Shown: one piece after another, positions 8,846 to 16,724 of the stretch
Position numbering within the stretch: position 1 is the stretch's first letter
Layout: the number at the start of each line of letters is the position of its first letter
Assembly (NCBI RefSeq): GCF_002843315.1
Contig: NZ_MVDD01000007.1
Span: 186,001 to 250,000 of the forward strand
Length of the DNA: 64,000 bases
Reading direction: 5' to 3'
DNA from: Labilibaculum filiforme
GTDB lineage: Bacteria; Bacteroidota; Bacteroidia; Bacteroidales; Marinifilaceae
Notes under the pieces: generated by a model
Database searches by the model: none
The model's input: the letters and a program-made list of their open reading frames with translations, nothing else
What the model was told of the DNA's origin: nothing
Position numbers and translations under genes: made by a program

Positions 8846-9901
8846 GTGAAAAAAAATATATTAATTACAGGAGGTGCGGGTTTTATAGGTTCGCACGTGG
8901 TTCGTTTATTTGTAAATAAATATCCAAACTATCAAATTATTAACCTTGATGCTTTGACCTACGCTGGCAACCTGGAAAATTTAAAAGACATTGATACCAA
9001 AACTAATTACACTTTTATTAAAGGTGATATTACAGACTTGGCATTTGTATCCAAATTGTTCAAAGAATTTAAGTTTGAAGGCGTTCTGCATTTGGCTGCC
9101 GAATCTCATGTAGATCGGTCCATTTCTGATCCGTTAGCATTTATCACAACCAATATTGTAGGAACAGTAAACCTTCTTAATGCAGCAAAAGAATGCTGGA
9201 CTAATAATATGGAGGGAAAGAAATTCTATCACATTTCCACCGATGAAGTTTATGGTTCTTTAGGCAAGACAGGAAAATTTACCGAGACAACTTCTTACGA
9301 TCCCAGGAGCCCTTATTCAGCTTCAAAAGCTAGTTCGGATCATTTGGTACGAGCGTACTTTCACACCTATAAGCTTCCGGTTGTTTTATCGAATTGCTCG
9401 AATAATTACGGTGCAAATCAGTTTCCCGAAAAACTAATTCCTTTGGTAATAAATAATATAAAAAACTCGAAACCACTACCAATTTATGGAAAAGGTGATA
9501 ATATTCGAGATTGGTTATTTGTAGAAGATCATGCTTTGGCTATCGATTCCATTTATCACAATGGAAAAATTGGAGAGACCTATAATATTGGAGGAAATAA
9601 CGAATGGACCAATCTTGATTTAGTGAAGAAACTATGCGATATCATGGATAAAAAAATGAATCGCGAAACAGGAAGTTCACAAAAACTAATCACTTTTGTG
9701 AAAGACCGTGCAGGTCATGACCAGCGATATGCTATCGACGCTTCAAAAATTAAAAAAGAACTAGGCTGGAAGCCAAGTATTCAATTTGAAGAAGGATTTG
9801 AGCAAACAATTGATTGGTATCTCAAAAATTTAGATTGGCTAGAAAATATACTATCAGGTGATTACGAAAAGTTCTACGAGCAACAATATACCAACCGATA
9901 A
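8846..9901 (+). CDS. rfbB: dTDP-glucose 4,6-dehydratase
   Basis: Converts dTDP-glucose to dTDP-4-keto-6-deoxyglucose, the second step towards dTDP-L-rhamnose and other deoxysugars of surface polysaccharide. The NAD-binding ILITGGAGFIGSHVVRLF is at the N-terminus, HLAAESHVDRSI follows, and the catalytic STDEVYG and YSASKASSDHL (YxxxK) are present, as is NCSNNYG. The GTG at 8846 gives the usual N-terminus (351 residues); a GTG at 8819 would add nine residues without homology. No rfbA, C or D gene is adjacent, so the rest of the pathway lies elsewhere. A TATTTTTG -7-like box is at 8740-8747. Confidence 0.95.
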   Translation: MKKNILITGGAGFIGSHVVRLFVNKYPNYQIINLDALTYAGNLENLKDIDTKTNYTFIKGDITDLAFVSKLFKEFKFEGVLHLAAESHVDRSISDPLAFITTNIVGTVNLLNAAKECWTNNMEGKKFYHISTDEVYGSLGKTGKFTETTSYDPRSPYSASKASSDHLVRAYFHTYKLPVVLSNCSNNYGANQFPEKLIPLVINNIKNSKPLPIYGKGDNIRDWLFVEDHALAIDSIYHNGKIGETYNIGGNNEWTNLDLVKKLCDIMDKKMNRETGSSQKLITFVKDRAGHDQRYAIDASKIKKELGWKPSIQFEEGFEQTIDWYLKNLDWLENILSGDYEKFYEQQYTNR

Positions 9902-9903
9902 AA

Positions 9904-9942
9904 AAAGAGCGATGTGAATGAAACACATCGCTCTTAATTTTT
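9904..9942 (+). terminator. Terminator between convergent rfbB and glmS
   Basis: AAGAGCGATGTG pairs with CACATCGCTCTT over a short loop, followed by a T-rich tract on the plus strand; the A tract before it gives a weaker T tract for the minus strand. Confidence 0.85.
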
Positions 9943-9954
9943 TTGAATTTTCAA

Positions 9955-11790
9955 CTACTCTACAGTAACCGATTTAGCTAAGTTTCTTGGTTGATCCACA
10001 TTGCAACCTCTATAAACAGCTATATAGTAGGATATTAGCTGAAAAGGAATAACTGTTAACAAAGGTGCTAATGGTTCCAATGTTTCAGGAATTTCCACCA
10101 CATGATCGGCCATCTCACTAATCACCGTATCTCCTTCGGTAACAATAGCAATTACGTGACCTTTTCTGGCTTTTACCTCCTGAATGTTACTAACTATTTT
10201 TTCGTAAGATTTATCCTTTGTGGCAACAACAAAAACTGGCATTTGCTCGTCAATAAGTGCAATTGGTCCATGTTTCATTTCCGCAGCTGGATATCCTTCT
10301 GCATGTATGTAAGAAATCTCTTTCAATTTTAAAGCACCTTCCAAAGCTACAGGAAATAGGAATCCTCGTCCTAAATAAAGAGCATTGGTTGAATCCATAT
10401 ATTTCTTCGACAATTCCTTAATATCCTCTTCCTTATCTAAAATTCTCTTGATTTTCTCTGGGAGATTAGCAAACTCTGCAATTAGTTCTTGATACACCTC
10501 TTTCGAAAGAGTTCCTTTACGATATCCAACAAGCATTGCCATCATAGTAAGCACAGTAACCTGAGCTGTAAATGCTTTTGTAGATGCAACTCCAATTTCT
10601 GGACCAGCATGAGTATAAACTCCCGCATGAGTTTCGCGAGGAATGCTAGAACCAACCACATTACAAATACCCAAAACAGTAGCTCCTGCTTCTTTAGCCA
10701 ATTTAATCGCTGCTAAAGTATCCGCAGTTTCACCACTCTGACTAATTGCCAAAACAATATCATCCTTAAAAATTACGGGATTTCTGTAACGAAATTCAGA
10801 AGCATACTCTACCTCTACTGGAATTCTAGCGAATTCTTCAAATAAATATTCTCCAACCATTCCAGCGTGCCACGAAGTACCACACCCAATAATTAATATT
10901 CTACGAGCATTTACTAATTGCGGAATAACATCATTTATTCCCCCTAAAAATACTTCTTTATTTGTTGTAGAAATTCTTCCTCGAATAGTATCGTGAATAG
11001 AACTGGTTTGTTCGAAAATTTCCTTTAGCATGAAATGATCGTAACCACCCTTTTCAATTTGCTCAATATCCAAATCTAGTTGTTGAATATGAGGAGTTAG
11101 CTTGTCATTTTGAATAGTTTTTAAAACCAATTCATCTCGACTTATTATTGCAACATCATTATCGTTCAAATAGATAACGCTATTTGTATATTCAATAATT
11201 GGAGTAGCATCCGAGGCAAGAAAATATTCACCGTTCCCAACACCAACAACCAATGGACTTCCTTTTCTGGCAGCAATCAATTTATCAGGCTCATCATCAC
11301 AAATAACCACCAAACCATAGGCTCCAACCACTTTGGTTAAAGCTAATCGAACAGCAAGTTCCGCCGAAACTTCCCCTTTCAAATAGATATACTCAATCAA
11401 ATTTGCCAAAACTTCCGTATCGGTATCACTTTGAAAAGTGTATCCTCTTTTAATTAGTTTTTCTTTTAAAGAAGAGTAGTTTTCAATAATTCCGTTATGA
11501 ATAATTACAAATTTATTATTCATAGAACTATGTGGATGTGCATTTTGGTCGTTTGGCTCCCCATGAGTTGCCCAACGTGTATGCCCTATTCCGATACTTC
11601 CCGAAACATCACTTCCTTTTGCATGATTTTCCAGATCCTGAACCTTTCCCTTGCACTTAAATACCTGAGTCCGATTTGTACGCAGAGCGACTCCAGCCGA
11701 ATCATACCCTCTATATTCTAATCTTTTAAGACCATTAATTAGTATAGGATAAGCCTGCTTATCCCCAATGTAACCAACTATTCCACACAT
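9955..11790 (-). CDS. glmS: Glutamine-fructose-6-phosphate aminotransferase (isomerizing)
   Basis: Makes glucosamine-6-phosphate, the entry to peptidoglycan and lipid A amino sugars. The 611-residue protein begins MCGIVGYIGD, with Cys2 as the glutaminase nucleophile after Met removal. The N-terminal glutaminase domain carries GIGHTRWATHGEPN and HNGIIENY. Two SIS domains follow (GCGTSWHAGMVGEYLFEE, ISQSGETADT, then EGYPAAEMKHGPIALID), and the C-terminus ends DQPRNLAKSVTVE as in E. coli. The length is normal. No glmS ribozyme motif was recognised in the 259 bases upstream. Confidence 0.97.
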   Translation of the reverse strand: MCGIVGYIGDKQAYPILINGLKRLEYRGYDSAGVALRTNRTQVFKCKGKVQDLENHAKGSDVSGSIGIGHTRWATHGEPNDQNAHPHSSMNNKFVIIHNGIIENYSSLKEKLIKRGYTFQSDTDTEVLANLIEYIYLKGEVSAELAVRLALTKVVGAYGLVVICDDEPDKLIAARKGSPLVVGVGNGEYFLASDATPIIEYTNSVIYLNDNDVAIISRDELVLKTIQNDKLTPHIQQLDLDIEQIEKGGYDHFMLKEIFEQTSSIHDTIRGRISTTNKEVFLGGINDVIPQLVNARRILIIGCGTSWHAGMVGEYLFEEFARIPVEVEYASEFRYRNPVIFKDDIVLAISQSGETADTLAAIKLAKEAGATVLGICNVVGSSIPRETHAGVYTHAGPEIGVASTKAFTAQVTVLTMMAMLVGYRKGTLSKEVYQELIAEFANLPEKIKRILDKEEDIKELSKKYMDSTNALYLGRGFLFPVALEGALKLKEISYIHAEGYPAAEMKHGPIALIDEQMPVFVVATKDKSYEKIVSNIQEVKARKGHVIAIVTEGDTVISEMADHVVEIPETLEPLAPLLTVIPFQLISYYIAVYRGCNVDQPRNLAKSVTVE

Positions 11791-11990
11791 AAATACAAAT
11801 ATTTCAGTTTCGGTACCACGCGAAACTTATTAAAAAATAATCGCCTAGTTAAACACAATTCGCTCACTAATTGGTAGTTACGATCACAATTAAGCTCGTC
11901 GATTGAATTATTATAGACGCAGCTAAAAATACGATAAGTTCGAATGCTCTCCAAACTTCTTAAAGTTTATTCCTTATTCGGATAAAAAAA

Positions 11991-12028
11991 TAAAGGTGTA
12001 TTTAAGCAATTGCTTGAATACACCTTTA
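11991..12028 (-). terminator. Near-perfect palindromic terminator after the GT5-domain gene
   Basis: A 38-base palindrome (arms TAAAGGTGTATT and AATACACCTTTA, centre AAGCAATTGCTT) with one wobble position. On the minus strand it is followed by seven T residues, and it lies about 20 bases after the stop of the minus gene. Confidence 0.87.
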
Positions 12029-12049
12029 AAATATATTTTAAACTCGTAA

Positions 12050-12859
12050 CTATTCTGCTACTAATTTATCGTAAAATTCCGAATAAGCTTCCACATATTC
12101 ATCCTGACTTTTGTGCTCTAAAAAAGGTTTCCCGGAAGCCAACGCATAAGCTTTCACTTCTTCGTTTATTTGAGGACTTCCCATTATAAAAGCATCAGAC
12201 TGATCAATTGCTAATTTATGAAGAGCTACATAAGTTGCATCTTCTAAAATACTAACATCTTCCTGACTTACTCCTTCAATAATAGATTTATCTCTGAATT
12301 GATTACTGAATTTTGATGAAAATTCATCATCATACAAAGAAAAAACAACTTTGGTATCAGTAAACAATGGATCCTCGTTAAATGATTTTTTCAAATACAA
12401 AGGCACCAAGCCAGTAAACCAACCTTGACAATGAACAACATCTGGCGCCCATCGTAACTTCTTAACTGTTTCTAGTACTCCTCGTGCAAAGAAAATAGCT
12501 CTTTCATCATTATCCCCGAAAGCATCTCCATTTTCATCTAAAAGAATTTCTTTTCGGTGGAAATAATCCTCATTATCAATGAAATAAACTTGCATACGAG
12601 CAGCCTGAATAGAAGCAACTTTAATAATCAACGGATGATCTGTATCATCAATTATTAAATTCATTCCAGAAAGGCGAATTACTTCGTGCAACTGATTTCT
12701 TCTCTCGTTAATGCACCCATAACGAGGCATGAAAGTTCTGATTTCTTTTCCCTTTTCCTGGATTCCCTGGGGTAGATATCTACCAATTGCAGACATTTCA
12801 GTTTCAGGAAGATAAGGGGTAATTTCTTGTGAAACAAACAATACTTTTGTCTTTTCCAT
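12050..12859 (-). CDS. Stand-alone glycogen/starch synthase N-terminal domain (GT5)
   Basis: A 269-residue protein that matches only the N-terminal Rossmann half of glycogen synthase. MEKTKVLFVSQEITPYL replaces the usual KVLFVAxEVAPY start, followed by IGRYLPQGIQEKGKEIRTFM (counterpart of the ADLP-ALxxxGHxV-MPxY block), MQVYFIDNEDYFHRKE, DNDERAIFFARGVLE and PDVVHCQGWFTGLVPLYL. The second domain, which binds ADP-glucose and carries catalytic residues, is absent. Similar short proteins are common in Bacteroidota, often beside panC, so this is probably an old paralog rather than a fresh truncation; its function is unknown. It is divergent from panC-panD. A TAATTTTG -7-like box is at 12894-12901. 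Confidence 0.85.
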   Translation of the reverse strand: MEKTKVLFVSQEITPYLPETEMSAIGRYLPQGIQEKGKEIRTFMPRYGCINERRNQLHEVIRLSGMNLIIDDTDHPLIIKVASIQAARMQVYFIDNEDYFHRKEILLDENGDAFGDNDERAIFFARGVLETVKKLRWAPDVVHCQGWFTGLVPLYLKKSFNEDPLFTDTKVVFSLYDDEFSSKFSNQFRDKSIIEGVSQEDVSILEDATYVALHKLAIDQSDAFIMGSPQINEEVKAYALASGKPFLEHKSQDEYVEAYSEFYDKLVAE

Positions 12860-13054
12860 ATAGTCGCTAATAATATAATACAGATTATCTGCGCAAAATT
12901 AATAAAAATAATCCACATACCTGCCCGAATGTGAAGCTTAAAGCTCCTACAATACAATTAAATGCAATTAATATTTCTCCGATTTACATTTATTTATTTT
13001 ATTTGCAGTCTAAAATAAAAACCAATCAGATTTCACAGACACAATATTTAAGGG

Positions 13055-13894
13055 ATGGAAATAGTAAAACTTGTTGCTGAAATAAAGACTAAAATCAGCA
13101 AGTTTAAGTCAGAAGGAAAGACAATCGGATTTGTTCCTACAATGGGTGCACTTCATGAGGGACATTTATCTCTTACCGATATATCTGTACAAAACAATGA
13201 TATTACAATAGTTAGTATTTTTGTAAACCCGACACAATTCAATAATCCGGAAGATCTATCGACCTATCCACGAACCATTGAAGAGGATCTAGAAAAATTA
13301 TCGGCCTTTAAACCAGACCTAATATTTATTCCAGAAGTAAAAGAAATTTATCCGGAACCAGACTCAAGAATTTTCAATTTTGGTTTACTGGATCAAGTAA
13401 TGGAGGGAAAAAATCGTCCAGGGCATTTCAATGGAGTTGCTCAAGTTGTGAGTCGACTTTTTGACATTATCAGCCCCGACAATGCCTATTTTGGACAAAA
13501 AGATTTCCAACAAGTAGCTGTTATTAAGCAGATGACAAAAGATCTTAAGTTAAGTGTAAATATCGTTCCATGCCCCATTATTAGGGAGAAAGACGGCTTA
13601 GCAATGAGCTCAAGAAATGTACTGCTTTCTGAAGATCAGAGAAAAAATGCTTGCAAAATATCTGAAACTTTGTTTAAAGCTCGTAACTTAGCAGCGAAGT
13701 TAAGTGTATCTCAACTGAAAGAATGGGTTGTTGAAGAAATCAATAAAAACATATATCTTTCGGTAGAGTATTTTGAAATTGTTGATGATACAAGCCTTGA
13801 GGTGATTAAGGACTGGAATGAGCCTAATAACAAAGTAGGATGCATTACAGTTCAAGTTGGAAAAACACGCTTGATCGACAACATTACTTTTTAA
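13055..13894 (+). CDS. panC: Pantothenate synthetase
   Basis: Joins pantoate and beta-alanine using ATP to give pantothenate, the coenzyme A precursor. The 279-residue protein has the nucleotidyltransferase HxGH motif in VPTMGALHEGHLSL, the VSIFVNPTQFNNPEDL block, VMEGKNRPGHFNGVAQVV, and the KMSKS-like LAMSSRNVLLS. It forms a two-gene unit with panD, which starts 18 bases downstream and supplies beta-alanine. Full length, no oddities. Confidence 0.97.
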   Translation: MEIVKLVAEIKTKISKFKSEGKTIGFVPTMGALHEGHLSLTDISVQNNDITIVSIFVNPTQFNNPEDLSTYPRTIEEDLEKLSAFKPDLIFIPEVKEIYPEPDSRIFNFGLLDQVMEGKNRPGHFNGVAQVVSRLFDIISPDNAYFGQKDFQQVAVIKQMTKDLKLSVNIVPCPIIREKDGLAMSSRNVLLSEDQRKNACKISETLFKARNLAAKLSVSQLKEWVVEEINKNIYLSVEYFEIVDDTSLEVIKDWNEPNNKVGCITVQVGKTRLIDNITF

Positions 13895-13912
13895 ATATTA
13901 GTAAAAAACGAT

Positions 13913-14263
13913 ATGTACATTGAAGTTTGTAAATCGAAAATTCACAAAGCATCAGTAACTGGTGCTGATCTTCAGTATGTTGGAAGCATTACCATTGACG
14001 AAGACTTAATGGATGCTGCTAATCTTATTGAAAATGAAAAAGTTCAAATTGTTAACGTTAACAATGGTGAACGATTAGAAACCTATGTTATTAGAGGTGA
14101 AAGAAACTCTGGAATCATCTGTTTAAATGGTCCTGCTGCCAGAAAATGTGCAGTTGGTGATATTGTTATCATCATCTCCTATGCATCAATGGAATTTGAG
14201 GAAGCTAAATCGTGGGAGCCAAGTTTGGTTTTTCCTGATACTGCTACCAATAAGTTGATTTAA
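13913..14263 (+). CDS. panD: Aspartate 1-decarboxylase proenzyme
   Basis: Pyruvoyl enzyme that makes beta-alanine from aspartate for panC. The 116-residue precursor begins [16 protein letters not shown], with the self-cleavage pair Gly24-Ser25 in [10 protein letters not shown] as in E. coli. Lys9 and the later [15 protein letters not shown] and [12 protein letters not shown] blocks match the family. It lies 18 bases after panC and is followed by a terminator, so panC-panD is a bicistronic operon. Confidence 0.96.
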   Translation: MYIEVCKSKIHKASVTGADLQYVGSITIDEDLMDAANLIENEKVQIVNVNNGERLETYVIRGERNSGIICLNGPAARKCAVGDIVIIISYASMEFEEAKSWEPSLVFPDTATNKLI

Positions 14264-14287
14264 ATTATCTTATTTAAATAAATACTG

Positions 14288-14315
14288 GGCTGTTCTAACC
14301 GAACAGCCTTTTTTT
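14288..14315 (+). terminator. Terminator of panC-panD
   Basis: GGCTGTTC pairs with GAACAGCC over a five-base loop and is followed by seven T residues, 25 bases after the panD stop. Confidence 0.9.
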
Positions 14316-14390
14316 ATGCTTAAGACAGAAATTGCAAGAAAAATATTACTCAATTTTTAAAATGGAAAGAAAACAATTCTTTCACGAACC

Positions 14391-14421
14391 TTGATACTTT
14401 GTTTCCGATACTTTATACTTG
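14391..14421 (+). promoter_or_regulatory. Promoter of rfaE2-radA
   Basis: TTG (14391-14393), 20 bases, then TATACTTG (14414-14421), one change from the Bacteroidota -7 consensus TAnnTTTG. The start codon follows 32 bases later. Confidence 0.5.
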
Positions 14422-14453
14422 TAAGTTATTAGCATCAATCAAAATCAACCCCA

Positions 14454-14957
14454 ATGAATAAACTAGATATTGTAAAAAATAAAATTATCACAAATAAAGA
14501 GAGTGCCTTTAATCTCCTTCAAACCTGGCGTTTTAAAGAAAATAAAATTGTTTTCACGAATGGTTGTTTTGACTTGGTTCATCGTGGTCATTTAGACTAT
14601 TTAGCTTCCGCTGCTTCAATGGGCAATAAGCTAGTTATTGGTTTAAACACCGATGCTTCCGTACAAAAGCTTAAAGGTACCAACCGTCCTATTATTGATG
14701 AATATTCAAGAGCTTTCCTACTAGCTTCATTGGGCTTTGTTGATATGGTTATCTATTTTGAAGAACAAACACCATACGAACTAATTAAATTTATACAGCC
14801 TGACATTTTAGTAAAAGGAAGTGATTATAATGCCGAAGATATTGTTGGCTACGATATTGTGAAAGCTAAAGGTGGAGAAATTAAGACTTTAGATTTTCTC
14901 GAAGGCTTTTCTTCCACAGGTATCATTAATAAAATAATAAAAACAACCACTAAATAA
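14454..14957 (+). CDS. rfaE2: D-glycero-beta-D-manno-heptose 1-phosphate adenylyltransferase
   Basis: Nucleotidyltransferase that activates heptose-1-phosphate with ATP for ADP-heptose, a sugar of the lipopolysaccharide inner core. The 167-residue protein corresponds to the C-terminal half of E. coli HldE. It shows FTNGCFDLVHRGHLDYL (the HxGH motif), NTDASVQKLKGTNRPI, the RAFLLASLGFVDMVIYF block and DILVKGSDY. The kinase half (rfaE1) is a separate gene not seen in this window. radA follows 12 bases downstream. Confidence 0.94.
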   Translation: MNKLDIVKNKIITNKESAFNLLQTWRFKENKIVFTNGCFDLVHRGHLDYLASAASMGNKLVIGLNTDASVQKLKGTNRPIIDEYSRAFLLASLGFVDMVIYFEEQTPYELIKFIQPDILVKGSDYNAEDIVGYDIVKAKGGEIKTLDFLEGFSSTGIINKIIKTTTK

Positions 14958-14969
14958 TTATTCGTATTT

Positions 14970-16346
14970 ATGGCCATTAAAGCAAAAACAAAAAGCGCCT
15001 GGTTTTGTCAATCCTGCGGAGTAGAGTCTACAAAATGGGTAGGAAAATGTCCTTCGTGCGGAGAATGGAATTCGTTTGTTGAAGAAGTTGTTGTAAAATC
15101 AACTGCTACAACAATAGTAGGAACTAATGGTCAAGGAAAAAAAAATAAGCCACAAAAAATTTCCGAAATATCCTCCACCGAAGAATCTCGATTCGACACT
15201 AAAAATGAAGAACTAAATCGTGTGTTAGGAGGAGGTTTAGTTCCTGGATCACTAATACTAATAGGCGGTGAGCCAGGAATAGGAAAGTCGACTTTAGCCC
15301 TTCAAATTGCCTTAAATCTAAAGAATTACACTACTTTATATGTATCGGGCGAAGAAAGTGCTCAACAAATAAAGTTGCGCGGAAATCGTATTAATTCCGA
15401 TAACGAAAACTGCCTAATTGTAAGTGAAACATCCATGGAAAATATTTTTTCTCACGTAAAAAATACTTCTCCAAACATTATCGTTATCGATTCTATTCAA
15501 ACTCTTGCTACCGAAACGATAGAAGCTGGTCCTGGTAGCGTATCACAAATAAGAGAGTGCACATCTCAGCTACTGCGATTTGCGAAAGAATCCTCCACGC
15601 CAGTAATTTTAATTGGCCACATTACAAAAGATGGAAATTTAGCTGGTCCTAAAATTTTAGAACATATGGTTGACACCGTTCTTCAGTTCGAAGGAGATCA
15701 AAACCACATGTATCGAATATTACGATCTACGAAAAATCGTTTCGGCTCCACCTCCGAAATGGGCATTTATGAAATGCAGCACAATGGTCTCCGCGAAGTA
15801 TCTAACCCTTCAGAGTTGCTTCTTTCGCAGGAAGATGAAAACTTAAGCGGAGTAACTATTTCGGCTTCAATAGAAGGAATGAGGCCTTTCCTTATAGAAA
15901 TACAAGCTTTGGTCAGTTCCGCGGCTTACGGAACCCCGCAACGCTCCTCAACAGGTTTCGATCTTCGTCGATTAAATATGCTATTAGCTGTTTTAGAAAA
16001 AAGAGCTGGGTTCAAACTTTCTACCAAAGATGTATTTCTAAACATTGCTGGGGGAATTAAAGTAAACGATCCAGCTATCGATTTGGCTGTAATTCTCGCT
16101 GTTTTATCATCAAGCACAGACATCTCAATTCCTAAAGAAGTGTGTTTTTCAGGCGAAATTGGCTTGTCGGGAGAAATTAGACCAGTTAGCAGAATTGATC
16201 AACGCATTAGTGAAGCGGAAAAATTAGGATTCAAACAAATATTTATTCCAAAATACAACTCTAAAGGTTTAGATACCAATAAATTCAAAATAAAAATTCA
16301 TTTAGTTAGTAAAGTTGGAGAAGTCTTCCAAAAACTTTTTAGATAA
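14970..16346 (+). CDS. radA: DNA repair protein RadA
   Basis: RecA-like ATPase that drives branch migration in recombinational repair. In 458 residues it has an N-terminal zinc finger (Cys13, 16, 27, 30: CQSCG and CPSCGEW), Walker A GEPGIGKST at about 100-108, Walker B around IIVIDSIQTL, the RadA signature KNRFGSTSEMGIYEM near residue 254, and a C-terminal Lon-protease-like domain (DLAVILAVLSS) lacking proteolytic function in this family. It is probably co-transcribed with rfaE2. The hairpin after its stop lacks a T tract on this strand. Confidence 0.97.
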   Translation: MAIKAKTKSAWFCQSCGVESTKWVGKCPSCGEWNSFVEEVVVKSTATTIVGTNGQGKKNKPQKISEISSTEESRFDTKNEELNRVLGGGLVPGSLILIGGEPGIGKSTLALQIALNLKNYTTLYVSGEESAQQIKLRGNRINSDNENCLIVSETSMENIFSHVKNTSPNIIVIDSIQTLATETIEAGPGSVSQIRECTSQLLRFAKESSTPVILIGHITKDGNLAGPKILEHMVDTVLQFEGDQNHMYRILRSTKNRFGSTSEMGIYEMQHNGLREVSNPSELLLSQEDENLSGVTISASIEGMRPFLIEIQALVSSAAYGTPQRSSTGFDLRRLNMLLAVLEKRAGFKLSTKDVFLNIAGGIKVNDPAIDLAVILAVLSSSTDISIPKEVCFSGEIGLSGEIRPVSRIDQRISEAEKLGFKQIFIPKYNSKGLDTNKFKIKIHLVSKVGEVFQKLFR

Positions 16347-16351
16347 AAAAT

Positions 16352-16377
16352 AAGGCCGAAACTTACGTTTCGGCCTT
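16352..16377 (-). terminator. Terminator directed at the minus strand (end of the riboswitch RNA)
   Basis: AAGGCCGAAAC and GTTTCGGCCTT form a perfect 11-bp stem with a four-base loop. The T-rich tract (TTATTTTTTATC) is on the minus strand; the plus strand continues AAAACAG. The hairpin therefore suits a minus-strand transcript better than radA. Confidence 0.8.
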
Positions 16378-16494
16378 AAAACAGTTACTATGAATTTTTC
16401 TTGATTCGAGTATGGCATTTCGAATCGAATAGCGTCGGAATAAGAAAGAAATAAACTGAATCTTTCCGCTTTTTCCACCGAAAGCTAAATCCAT
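16363..16494 (-). CDS. Putative 43-residue ORF directly after the cobalamin riboswitch
   Basis: ATG at 16494 lies three bases after the closing P1 strand of the riboswitch, and the TAA falls in the loop of the terminator hairpin. The product would start MDLAFGGKSGKIQFISFLF and end NCFKAET. It has no recognised relatives, no signal peptide and only a weakly hydrophobic stretch. It could be a short regulatory peptide, a decayed start of a B12 transport gene, or simply untranslated RNA with a chance reading frame. Its position between riboswitch and terminator is the only support. Confidence 0.3.
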   Translation of the reverse strand: MDLAFGGKSGKIQFISFLFRRYSIRNAILESRKIHSNCFKAET

Positions 16495-16496
16495 GA

Positions 16497-16667
16497 TTTT
16501 AGGCAGGTCTTCTGGCTTATTCCATTTTAAACACCTTCCCATTCCATACAGAACAGTGGCTTACTTGTTTAAAATATTGATTCGAAAAACGAACCGGAAC
16601 TTACAGCTGCGGGGACAGCTCCTGCTTAAACAGGATTCCCTATTATTCCCTTTAGAGGAACCTAAAA
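16497..16667 (-). ncRNA. Cobalamin (B12) riboswitch
   Basis: Read on the minus strand it contains the class hallmarks in order: P1 TTTTAGG, GGTTCC, AATAGGGAATCC, GGAGCTGTCCCCGCAGCTGT, GCCACTGT, ATGGGAAGGTG, the B12 box AGCCAGAAGACCTGCC, and the closing P1 CCTAAAA, which pairs perfectly with the first strand. The fold is complete at about 171 nt. Such riboswitches normally control B12 uptake or B12-independent enzymes. Here the only thing downstream on the strand is a 43-codon ORF and a terminator, then the 3' end of radA in the opposite direction. Confidence 0.93.
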
Positions 16668-16674
16668 CTCCTTA

Positions 16675-16705
16675 CAATTTTAAAGAAAAAATATCGATCT
16701 TCCAA
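16675..16705 (-). promoter_or_regulatory. Candidate promoter of the riboswitch RNA
   Basis: On the minus strand TTG (16705-16703), 20 bases, then TAAAATTG (16682-16675), one change from TAnnTTTG. A start a few bases downstream would lie right at the riboswitch P1 stem. Confidence 0.5.
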
Positions 16706-16724
16706 CAATAATTTTGAATGGAAT

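Noticed and set aside
10102-10716. Plus-strand ORFs inside glmS
   Set aside because: Opposite-strand shadows rich in Cys, Phe and Asn with no start context.
11791-11990. glmS ribozyme
   Set aside because: No conserved core was recognised upstream of glmS, and such ribozymes are mainly found in Gram-positive bacteria.
16493-16711. Plus-strand 72-codon ORF in the gap between radA and the PBP gene
   Set aside because: It is the complement of the cobalamin riboswitch and has no protein likeness.
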